From positions 1-6,728 of the forward strand of contig JACMIU010000661.1 of the NCBI GenBank assembly GCA_014380985.1: 6,728 bases of DNA. Reading direction: 5' to 3'. A model generated the notes under the pieces. It ran no database searches and was not told the DNA's origin. It saw only the letters and a list, made by a program, of their open reading frames with translations. Below, in pieces: positions 1-6,233 of this stretch. The position numbers and the translations under genes were made by a program. Origin of the DNA: Armatimonadota bacterium (lineage in GTDB: Bacteria; Armatimonadota; Armatimonadia; Armatimonadales; Armatimonadaceae). Position 1 is the stretch's first letter, and each line of letters begins with the position of its first letter.

Positions 1-2279
1 GTCTCGCGTATCGCAAATCCGCCCCCGTGAACTGGGATCCCGTGGACTGCGTGGTGCTGTCGAACGACGAAGTCACTGATGGTAAGGCGATTCGCTCCGG
101 CGCGGTTGTGGAAAAGCGCGATATGGCGCAGTGGTTCTTCCGCATCACCGCTTACGGCGACGCCCTGACCGAAGGCTTGGACAAAATTGACTGGCCCGAA
201 GGCGTCAAGACGCAACAACGCGACTGGATCGGACGCTCCGAGGGCTGCGCGTTCGACCTTGAGATTGCCAGCGTACCTTCGGATGCGCCTAACGCGGTGG
301 CGGAACTGCCCGGAGAGGCGTCGGAACAGTTCCGTGTGCGCGTCTTTACTACCCGCGTGGACACCGTGTACGGAATGTCGTTCGTCGTGCTGTCCCCGGA
401 ACACGCGCTTGTGGACAGCATCACCACGGGTGATAACCGCGCCGCCGTCAGCGAATACCGAACCCGTGCCGCGAGCATCAGCGAGCAGGATCGCACCGCC
501 GAGGGGCGCGAACGCACCGGCGTAGCCACCGGCGCGTATGCCGTAAACCCCATGAGCGGCGAACGTGTGCCGATTTGGATTGCCGACTACGTTCTGGCGG
601 GCTACGGAACGGGCGCGATTATGGCGGTTCCCGCGCACGACGAGCGCGACGCCGATTTCGCCCGCCGCTACGCCCTTCCCCTGCCCGTCGTGGTGGTCGC
701 CACACAAGCCGAAACGCAGTCGCCGCCCACCGGCTACGCGGCAACGGCGTTCGTGGCGAAAGACGGGTACATCGTCAACTCCGGCGCGTATTCCGGGCTG
801 AGCGTGAAGGACGCCGGGGCGCGTATCACGGCGGATTTGGTGGCTCGCGGCATCGGCGAAGCGCAGACGAACTACCGCCTGCGCGACTGGCTCGTTTCCC
901 GCCAGCGTTAGTGGGGGACGCCGATTCCGATTATCCACTGCGCGAAATGCGGCGCGGTTCCCGTGCCGGTTAGCGATTTGCCCGTGCTTCTCCCCGATGT
1001 CGAAAACTACAAGCCGGGCGCGGACGGGCGTTCGCCGCTTGCTTCCATCGCCGAGTTCGTAAACGTCGAATGCCCGATGTGCGGCGCACCGGCACAGCGC
1101 GAAACCGACACGATGGCTGGGAGCGTGGACTCGTCGTGGTACTTCTTGCGCTTCACGTCGCCGCGTGAAACCGGCGCGGCGTGGAGCCGCCCCGCGTCCG
1201 ATTACTGGATGAATGTAGACCGGTATTTGGGCGGGCGCGAACACGCCGTAGGGCATTTGCTTTATGCGCGGTTCTTCCAAAAGGTGTTCTTCGACGCCGG
1301 TCTGGTCTCGCACGACGAACCGTTCCAGTCGCTCCGCAATCAAGGGATGCTTCTCGCGTACACGCCGGTTGACGCGGGTTCCAGCGACAAAAAGTACATT
1401 CCGAGCGACGAACTAATCGGCTACGACTTTGCCGCGTGGGTCGCACGGTACGAATCTGAGGGCGCGTTTGCCGCCGTTCGTCGCATCCGGCAACAGGACG
1501 ACACCTTCCGCGAGGAGCCGGTGCGCGTCGAGTTCGCGTGGCTTAAGATGTCGAAGTCCAAGCGCAACGCCGTGACGCCCGACGAAATCGCCGGAAAGTA
1601 CGGCGCGGACGCCCTGCGAATGTACGTGTGTTTCGAGGCTCCGTTCGAGGACACGATACAGTGGGACGAGTCGCGCATGAACGGCACGGCGCGGTTCCTC
1701 GCCCGCGTCTACGACACCGTGACCGAAATCGCGCCCGCGTTTGACCCGGCGTGGCACACAAAAATTGCCACCGCGACCACTTCCGCCGAAGCCGACCTGC
1801 GCCGCCGGACGCATCAGGCTGTTGCAAAGGTCGGCGCGGACTTGGAGGCACTCGCGTTCAACACCGCCGTCTCCGCCTTGATGATTTTTGCAGACGCTTT
1901 GCGAAAGTTCGTGCAAAGTAGTGGCGTCGCATCGCCCGCCGCGCACGAAGGGGCGGAAACGCTCGTGAAACTACTCGCGCCACTCGCCCCACATATCGCC
2001 GACGAACTGTTCGAGAAACTCGGCTACACCAACCGTTTCCTCTACACGGAAGCGTTCCCGGTGTACGATGCCGCCGCCGCCGCCGCGTCGGAAGTCACGG
2101 TCGTGGTGCAGGTGAACGGCAAACTCCGCGACAAACTCACGCTCCCGGCGGACGCGGACGAAGCAGTTTGCGAGGCGGCAGCGATGGCGTCCGACAAGGT
2201 GCAAGCCGATTTAGTGGGCAAAACGATACGCAAGGTGGTGGTCGTGCCGGGTAGACTGGTCAATATAGTGGCAAACTAA
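1..2279 (+). CDS. leuS: Leucyl-tRNA synthetase, 5'-truncated by window edge, with one in-frame TAG
   Basis: Cytoplasmic class I aminoacyl-tRNA synthetase that charges tRNA-Leu with leucine using ATP. The reading frame is open from base 3 (LAYRKSAPVNWDPVD), so the N-terminal part with the HIGH motif, roughly the first hundred residues, lies outside the window. Numbering visible codons from base 3: WIGRSEG near 74; CP1 editing domain with the threonine-rich TTRVDT at 116-121 and GTGAIMAVPAHDERD at about 203-217, including the Asp used in editing; RQR at 300-302; a CxxC pair (CAKC); a second CPMC pair; VDSSWYF at 375-381; GGREHAVGHLLY; KMSKS at 515-519 (bases 1545-1559); and the C-terminal domain with VVVQVNGKLRDK and a VVVPGRLVNIV ending. 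The stop is TAA. Codon 303 is TAG (909-911) where Tyr is expected; the frame is otherwise unbroken. A run of six Ala codons precedes the C-terminal domain. Identity is near certain; whether the gene is functional depends on the TAG. Confidence 0.96.
909..911 (+). other. In-frame amber codon at a conserved Tyr of leuS
   Basis: The codons read Arg-Gln-Arg-TAG-Trp-Gly-Thr-Pro-Ile-Pro. The family has RQRYWG(T/A)PIP here, as in E. coli LeuRS, so TAG replaces a Tyr codon (TAC or TAT) by one base change. The frame is identical on both sides, so this is not a frameshift. The downstream part has no plausible separate start: the first NTG is a GTG at 963 with no convincing ribosome binding site, in the middle of the CP1 region. 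TAG is used as a genuine stop in two other genes of the window (5098-5100 and 6234-6236). Confidence 0.93.
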
Positions 2280-2293
2280 GGACAAGGGAAACA

Positions 2294-2521
2294 ATGACAC
2301 AGACAATCGAAGGAACCGTTGAGGAAGTGATACGCGAACTGTTCGTGCGCCGCGTACCGATGGGCGCAAAGGTAAGCCTGTCGCTCGAAGACGCGCCGGA
2401 GGAGGTAGCCATGACGGATGACCCACAAGCGTTTTTAGACGAACTTTCTAATGGCGTCGCCGTGGATGTCGCTCCGACAACCAAATATGACCGCGAAGAA
2501 TTGTACGCCGAACATAACTGA
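2294..2521 (+). CDS. Putative antitoxin of a VapBC-type module (75 aa)
   Basis: A small acidic protein starting MTQTIEGTVEEVIREL and ending in YDREELYAEHN. The ATG at 2294 is preceded by AAGGGAA (2284-2290), a suitable ribosome binding site. It begins only 14 bases after the leuS stop, so it is probably transcribed with leuS. Its TGA (2519-2521) shares one base with the ATG of the following PIN-domain gene, a coupling typical of antitoxin-toxin pairs. I do not see a standard AbrB, ribbon-helix-helix or Phd/YefM DNA-binding signature. The antitoxin role rests on size, gene order, overlap and the acidic C-terminal half, which would be the toxin-binding part. The frame appears intact although the partner toxin is broken, so it may now be an orphan antitoxin. 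Alternative: an unrelated small hypothetical protein. Confidence 0.7.
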   Translation: MTQTIEGTVEEVIRELFVRRVPMGAKVSLSLEDAPEEVAMTDDPQAFLDELSNGVAVDVAPTTKYDREELYAEHN

Positions 2522-2714
2522 TGCGTTATCTTTTGGACACCAACATATTTTTGCGGCTTGTCAACAAGTCGCACACCGCGTACTGGGGGTGCAGGCGAAT
2601 GATACGCGCCTCGCCGCCGCTATGTGCGTCCACAACATCACGCACCTGCTGACATTTAACACCAGCGACTTTAAGCGGTTCGGCGTCACGGCGGTGGATC
2701 CCGCGACTGTATGA
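2521..2714 (+). pseudogene. Internally deleted PIN-domain (VapC-like) toxin remnant
   Basis: PIN-domain toxins are Mg-dependent ribonucleases of about 130-145 residues. The 5' part starting at ATG 2521 reads MRYLLDTNIFLRLVNKSHTAY, the classic first strand with the catalytic Asp of LLDTNI. After about 20 residues this frame becomes unrelated and stops at TGA 2650-2652. From about base 2580 another frame reads VLGVQANDTRLAAAM, then THLLTFNTSDFKRFGV and VDPATV, ending at TGA 2712-2714. This is the C-terminal portion of the same domain, with the NDTRLAA acidic motif and the TFNTSDF motif. About 80 central residues, including the middle acidic residue, are missing and the frame is shifted, so no active toxin should be made. 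The junction lies around 2570-2590. The one-base overlap with the antitoxin marks the original start. Confidence 0.85.
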
Positions 2715-2780
2715 CGACCGAATCGGCGTAAGACCACGCGGTTTTGCACGTTCTTAAACTCGCTCACCCTTGAGTCGGAA

Positions 2781-2799
2781 GCACAGGAGCCGCCTGTGC
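2781..2799. repeat. 7-bp inverted repeat in the gap before the paralog pair
   Basis: GCACAGG (2781-2787) and CCTGTGC (2793-2799) form a perfect 7-bp stem with a 5-base loop. It lies 67 bases after the toxin remnant and 100 bases before the next ATG, inside the 184-bp gap 2715-2898. No T-run follows on either strand, so a classical intrinsic terminator is not shown; it could be a weak terminator, a leader structure or chance. I see no convincing promoter elsewhere in this gap. Confidence 0.4.
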
Positions 2800-2898
2800 A
2801 ACCTTAACCGCATCCCGGTCTTCGCGGGCGGCAACCGTGTTTATGGCGCGAGGAAACGCGGGTACAACCCCGACAATAGATACGAAAGGTATTTTGCC

Positions 2899-3915
2899 AT
2901 GACTGCGCCGTCTCCTTTACCTACCGATGCTCCGCCGCTCCTGGATGCCCCGCTTCCCGTGCTGGGAGCCGTGCCGTCGCGCTGGGAACCGCCCGACGAC
3001 GGATCCGTCACCCTGCACGTCGGCGACCCGCTCCCCGCGAACCGCGTCTACCTTTCCACACCGCCCGAAGAAATCGGCACGCTGTTTTCCTCCGGCTCGA
3101 ACTTGGACTCCGAAAAGGGCGCGGACGGGCAAATGCTGAAGCGCGTCGGTGCGGCGGCGGGCGGCTTTCTACTTGGCGCATTGCTGGTCTGGGTATTCGG
3201 TGCGAAACTGCGCTTGTGGGGTTTCACGGATGCACCGCTCGTCGCGCTTGTTATCGGCGGCGTTATTGGCGCGATTACCGGCTTCTTTACCTCCAAGCCA
3301 AAGTACGAGACCACGTATGTGGGCGAAAAGGGCGTCGCGTCGTTCGAGTATGGTGGACGCGACAAGTCCGTCGGCAAGTCGGCAGTATTTTGCTTCGACC
3401 GTGCGGAAACATTGCACACGGAAATGACGCGCAACTACACTAACGGTGCTTATACCGGCACGAGTTATGCTTTTAATTGGCATGATGCCGCCGGTCGCCC
3501 GGTTCACAAATTGACGGGAGCGTTTAACAATAAGGACGGTAACCCACCCCCCGATGACCGCTACTGGTTCGGGGTTGCCGCCGAAAACGCGTGGAGCTAT
3601 GGGCGTCTGCAAACACTCCGCGAAAGATTGGCGGCGGGCGAAACCGTGTCGTTCCCGGTAAAAGGTAAGGGCGCGGTCGGTATTTCGCTCCGCGGACTAA
3701 CCATTGAAATAAGCGGTAAAAAAGACACCGTGCCGCTCGATGAACTCGGTGACTTCGGGATCAACAACGGTGAGGTGACCATCGCCCGCCGCGACGCGAA
3801 AAAAGGCTTTCTCGGCATGGGGGCGGACGGCATTTACAAGTTTCCCTACTCCGGTCTTGGCAACGCCCGATTGTTCCTAAACCTGCTTTCCGCCGCGTCA
3901 CACCGGGAGGCATAA
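2899..3915 (+). CDS. Two-helix membrane protein, first of a tandem paralog pair (338 aa)
   Basis: Function unknown. The chosen start is ATG 2899 (MTAPSPLPTDAPP), preceded by GAAAGG at 2884-2889 with a 9-base spacer. The longer frame from TTG 2770 would add 43 residues with no counterpart in the paralog. Order of parts: Pro-rich, probably disordered N-terminus (1-50) with PVLG..PSRWEPP at about 20-32; transmembrane helix at about 83-101; second helix at about 112-130; then a soluble part with TTYVGEKGVASF (138-149), TRNYTNGAYTGTSY (177-190), a repeated-strand region, KKGFLGMGADG (301-311) and a hydrophobic RLFLNLL near the C-terminus. The order of parts recalls DUF6585-like proteins, where a PH-like beta domain follows a short membrane hairpin; this is my inference, not a database match. 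No catalytic motif or signal peptide is seen. Its paralog starts 57 bases downstream, so the two are probably co-transcribed and may form a hetero-oligomer. Confidence 0.88.
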   Translation: MTAPSPLPTDAPPLLDAPLPVLGAVPSRWEPPDDGSVTLHVGDPLPANRVYLSTPPEEIGTLFSSGSNLDSEKGADGQMLKRVGAAAGGFLLGALLVWVFGAKLRLWGFTDAPLVALVIGGVIGAITGFFTSKPKYETTYVGEKGVASFEYGGRDKSVGKSAVFCFDRAETLHTEMTRNYTNGAYTGTSYAFNWHDAAGRPVHKLTGAFNNKDGNPPPDDRYWFGVAAENAWSYGRLQTLRERLAAGETVSFPVKGKGAVGISLRGLTIEISGKKDTVPLDELGDFGINNGEVTIARRDAKKGFLGMGADGIYKFPYSGLGNARLFLNLLSAASHREA

Positions 3916-3972
3916 TGGGGCAGGAAACGTGGCACGGCACGACGAAATAGCGGGCGAAAGGCTTTACTCGCT

Positions 3973-4989
3973 ATGTCTGCTACGCCCGTACCAACCGAAC
4001 CCCCGGTTCCCGTTCTCGGCGTTCTGCAATCTCGCTGGACGCCGCCCACCGAAAGTAATATCCCCACGCACACCGGCGCGCCCCCCGCGCCCGATGCCAT
4101 CTATATCGCCGCCCCGCCCACCGAAGACATTGGCGAGTTAATCTCCGCGCACAGCACCGTGCGCGAAAAAGGCGGCGAACTGTACCTATGGCAACGCTTC
4201 GTTTGGGGCGTCGGCGGCGCGTGGCTTGGCATCGTGCTGATCGTTTTTCTGGGAAACAAACTGTTCGGACTGCCGATGAATGCCGTTACGCTCACGGTTG
4301 CCGGAATTATCGGCGGCATTCCCGGCGCAATCTTCGGCGCACCCGCGAACACCACCACGTATGTCGGCACGAAAGGCGCGGCGCGGTTCGTTTGGGGCGG
4401 CAAAAACCATCCCGTCAAGGCGGCGCAGATCATGCCGTTTGCCGATGTCAACGGTTCCAACGTCAGCCAAACCCGCAATTTCTACAATGGTATCTACACC
4501 GGAACCGAGTATTCGTATGTTTGGGGGCGGCAGGACGATGCGGGCAAAACGCACAAACTGTTAGAAGTTTCCGGGCGTTTCCACCGCATGAAGGGTCCCC
4601 GCGATAGCGACGAACTGTACTACTTCGGCGCGGCGGTCGAAGCGGCTTACACCACGTATCGGATGGTACAACTGCGCGAACTTTTGGCAAACGGCGGGTC
4701 GGAGCCGTTCGCCATCACCGGGGGCGGCGAACTGATTTTATCGGCGAAGGGCTTGCAGGTCGAACGCTACAAAAAGCAGGAGTTTATCCCGGTGGAAAAT
4801 ATCGCGGGTTTAGGGATCCACGAAGGGCAGATTACCATTATCCGCGCCGGTGCAAAGAAAGGCTTCCTCGGAATCGGTAGCGAAGGCGTTTTCAACGTCG
4901 GCTACGCGGAACTCGCCAGTCCGCGCCTGTTTCTCGCCCTTCTCGCGTATATCGCCCAGCAGAACGCTCCCGACATCCCGGAAGATTAA
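3973..4989 (+). CDS. Two-helix membrane protein, second of a tandem paralog pair (338 aa)
   Basis: Paralog of the preceding gene and the same length to the residue. The ATG at 3973 (MSATPVPTEPPVPVLG) has GAAAGG at 3956-3961 with an 11-base spacer, the same ribosome binding sequence as its neighbour. Shared landmarks: PVLG..(Q)SRWTPP at 13-25; helices at about 75-94 and 103-122; TTYVGTKGAARF (128-139); TRNFYNGIYTGTEY (167-180); LRELLANG; a strand with KGLQVE; KKGFLGIGSEG (295-305); and RLFLALLAYI near the end. The N-terminal 60 residues and residues 140-165 have diverged most, while motifs around the middle and C-terminus are kept, which suggests an old duplication with a maintained fold. No enzyme signature is visible. 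It is the last gene of the rightward block, ending 51 bases before a GC-rich hairpin. DUF6585-like membership is a guess from architecture. Confidence 0.88.
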   Translation: MSATPVPTEPPVPVLGVLQSRWTPPTESNIPTHTGAPPAPDAIYIAAPPTEDIGELISAHSTVREKGGELYLWQRFVWGVGGAWLGIVLIVFLGNKLFGLPMNAVTLTVAGIIGGIPGAIFGAPANTTTYVGTKGAARFVWGGKNHPVKAAQIMPFADVNGSNVSQTRNFYNGIYTGTEYSYVWGRQDDAGKTHKLLEVSGRFHRMKGPRDSDELYYFGAAVEAAYTTYRMVQLRELLANGGSEPFAITGGGELILSAKGLQVERYKKQEFIPVENIAGLGIHEGQITIIRAGAKKGFLGIGSEGVFNVGYAELASPRLFLALLAYIAQQNAPDIPED

Positions 4990-4995
4990 GCCACG

Positions 4996-5031
4996 TTATA
5001 ATTGCTCGACAATTTGAACGCGGTAGCCGAT
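4996..5031 (-). pseudogene. Possible 3' remnant of an ABC exporter permease gene
   Basis: Read leftward, bases 5031-4996 encode IGYRVQIVEQL followed by TAA. The intact permease at 6234-6728 ends GGYRFFNARKWRFVEQL followed by TAG. At DNA level TGCTCGACAA (plus strand 5003-5012) recurs at 6241-6250, and GCGGTAGCCG (5020-5029) recurs at 6276-6285, in the same order and the same reading frame, six codons further apart. The final codons differ only at third positions (CAA/CAG, TTA/TTG, TAA/TAG). This looks like the tail of a diverged second permease gene, or of a duplication. It is very short and nothing upstream is recognisable, so chance is possible. Confidence 0.25.
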
Positions 5032-5040
5032 AACGCCGAT

Positions 5041-5073
5041 ACGCCCCGCGACCTTGACAGGATCGCGGGGCGT
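5041..5073. terminator. Bidirectional GC-rich stem-loop between convergent genes
   Basis: ACGCCCCGCGA (5041-5051) pairs perfectly with TCGCGGGGCGT (5063-5073), an 11-bp stem with an 11-base loop. It sits in the 108-bp gap between the end of the second paralog (4989, rightward) and the end of the fibro-slime gene (5098, leftward), where a shared terminator is expected. No T-tract follows on either strand, so it would be a non-canonical terminator or an mRNA 3'-end protecting structure. Confidence 0.6.
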
Positions 5074-5097
5074 TGGCGGCAATAGTGGAAACAGTTC

Positions 5098-6012
5098 CTA
5101 CTTGCGGCGGCGAAGTACCATACCGGCGGCTCCGAGCAAGCCCATGCCAAAGAGCGACATAGTTCCCGCTTCCGGCACTACGGCGGGGAGGCGCGTGGTG
5201 AGCGGAATGTTGGTCGCAAACGAAATCGTGCTGTCATCGGTGCGGCGTTCGGTGGTGAAGATGTCGAGCGTGTAGTCTTGGTTGTCCACCAAGCCGAGCG
5301 TTAGCACCTGATCGGTCAGGCTCGCGTTGTCATAATCTACCGCGCCCGTTAGCAGGTTCACGGTCGCGCCCTCTTGAGGGCGAACGCCGCCGAGGTCAAT
5401 CACAAGTTGCCCGTTGATGTACACAAACACGTCATCGTCGCCAACATAACGGAATGTTTGGGCTTGCACACCGGCGGTCGTGGCGTCGGCATCGGCAAGG
5501 TAGCGGAACGCCGTGCGGATCTCGGTCGTGAAGTGGTAGTTTCGGCTAAAGGTCTGGTTGCCGAGAGACTGACCATCAATGGGGAAGTAAGTCTGATTGC
5601 TGAACGAGAATACGCCGGGCGACACTTGCGTGGTCACGAAGTCAATTGACGACGATACGTTGACGTTCGGCGTATCGCGGAACCATTGATTGAAGTTCGC
5701 CGCAGTGGAAACCGAATCATCGCCGTAGTCCTCGGTGTTCAACCCGGCATATACCGGCTTGTCGGAAAGGTCGCCACCGATGGTAGTGCCGACGAACCCC
5801 TGCTCCACGGTAAAGGAAGGGAAGTCAATGGACTGAAAATCCGGGTTTCCGGTATACGTTTGTCCCTCGAACTCCACCGTGGTTCCCGCCGCGGCGAAGT
5901 CGCGGATGGTTCCGGTGACGGTGAAACCGGCTTGCGCGTGGGCGACGGAACCGGCGGACAGTGCAAAAGCGGCGAGCGCGGTGCCAAGTGCGGCACCAAG
6001 AGTATTTTTCAT
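5098..6012 (-). CDS. Secreted fibro-slime domain protein with PEP-CTERM sorting tail (304 aa)
   Basis: A predicted extracellular surface or matrix protein. The chosen start is ATG 6012 (MKNTLGAALG), which has AAAGGAAA upstream (plus-strand 6022-6029). An ATG at 6057 would put 15 polar residues before the signal peptide. Residues 1-27 are a Sec signal peptide ending AHA-QA. Residues 30-268 match the fibro-slime domain first noted in slime-mould and bacterial surface proteins: GTIRDF (34-39), NPDF (56-59), WFRDTPNVN (110-118), FPIDGQSLGN (143-152), NYHFTTEI (158-165), GDDDVFVYINGQLVIDLGG (191-209) and DIFTTERRTDDSTISF (250-265). The tail is VPEAGT (279-284), a hydrophobic stretch to 300, and RRRK, the tripartite PEP-CTERM signal processed by an exosortase, here with PEA instead of PEP. 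The stop is TAG. It lies 221 bp downstream of a polysaccharide-type ABC permease on the same strand, which supports a role in the extracellular matrix. The binding partner is unknown. Confidence 0.92.
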   Translation of the reverse strand: MKNTLGAALGTALAAFALSAGSVAHAQAGFTVTGTIRDFAAAGTTVEFEGQTYTGNPDFQSIDFPSFTVEQGFVGTTIGGDLSDKPVYAGLNTEDYGDDSVSTAANFNQWFRDTPNVNVSSSIDFVTTQVSPGVFSFSNQTYFPIDGQSLGNQTFSRNYHFTTEIRTAFRYLADADATTAGVQAQTFRYVGDDDVFVYINGQLVIDLGGVRPQEGATVNLLTGAVDYDNASLTDQVLTLGLVDNQDYTLDIFTTERRTDDSTISFATNIPLTTRLPAVVPEAGTMSLFGMGLLGAAGMVLRRRK

Positions 6013-6233
6013 AAGAGTTTGTTTCCTTTGTGGGCAGAGATAGATGGGTAGATTCATCCGATGGATAAAACAGGGTGCTTGCCCGCCACCGCGACGACTA
6101 GAAAGGCAGTCATAGTGATTTTACCCAGTACGCCTTTATTATCAAACATAATCTGTATCGGTTGATATACCGGTTTTCGCAAGGGGACGTATGGTGTGGG
6201 ACGTCCCCGACACCCCGCGAAGATAAGAAGAAT
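6013..6233 (-). promoter_or_regulatory. Leader region of the fibro-slime gene
   Basis: A 221-bp gap between the permease stop and the fibro-slime start, visibly richer in A+T than its surroundings in its middle. Read leftward, GATAAT (plus-strand 6138-6143) matches five of six bases of a -10 box but has no good -35 box. TTGCGA (6177-6182) with a 17-base spacer to GATACA (6154-6159) is a weaker alternative. An imperfect direct repeat, AACCGGTATA then AACCGATACA, lies between them and could be an operator. A separate promoter for the surface-protein gene is likely, but its exact position is not established. Confidence 0.25.
6183..6208 (-). terminator. Stem-loop downstream of the ABC permease
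   Basis: GGGGACGT (6183-6190) and ACGTCCCC (6201-6208) form a perfect 8-bp stem with a 10-base loop, beginning 25 bases past the permease stop in the direction of transcription. GGGACGT also occurs as a direct repeat (6184-6190 and 6198-6204). No clear T-run follows leftward, so termination is plausible but not proven; it could instead be a 3'-end structure or a protein-binding site. Confidence 0.4.

Noticed and set aside
348..365. TTRVDT in place of the common TTRPDT in the LeuRS editing domain
   Set aside because: Some bacterial LeuRS subgroups appear to carry a non-Pro residue here, and the surrounding editing residues are intact; not strong evidence of lost editing.
2070..2087. Run of six Ala codons (GCC repeats) in leuS
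   Set aside because: A short trinucleotide repeat in a linker before the C-terminal domain; length changes would keep frame, so no phase-variation role is indicated.
963..2279. Separate gene starting at GTG 963
   Set aside because: It is the continuation of leuS in the same frame after the TAG; the preceding codons 912-962 also encode conserved LeuRS sequence, so this is not an independent start.
2770..2898. Upstream TTG start giving a 381-residue version of the first paralog
   Set aside because: The added 43 residues have no match in the paralog and include a hairpin-coding stretch; ATG 2899 has a good GAAAGG site and gives the same 338-residue length as the partner.
5374..6051. Plus-strand open frames across the fibro-slime gene
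   Set aside because: They are antisense shadows of a gene with clear domain, signal peptide and sorting-tail evidence on the minus strand.
6013..6057. ATG 6057 as the start of the fibro-slime gene
   Set aside because: It would place a polar stretch ahead of the signal peptide; ATG 6012 has a ribosome binding site and a normal signal peptide.
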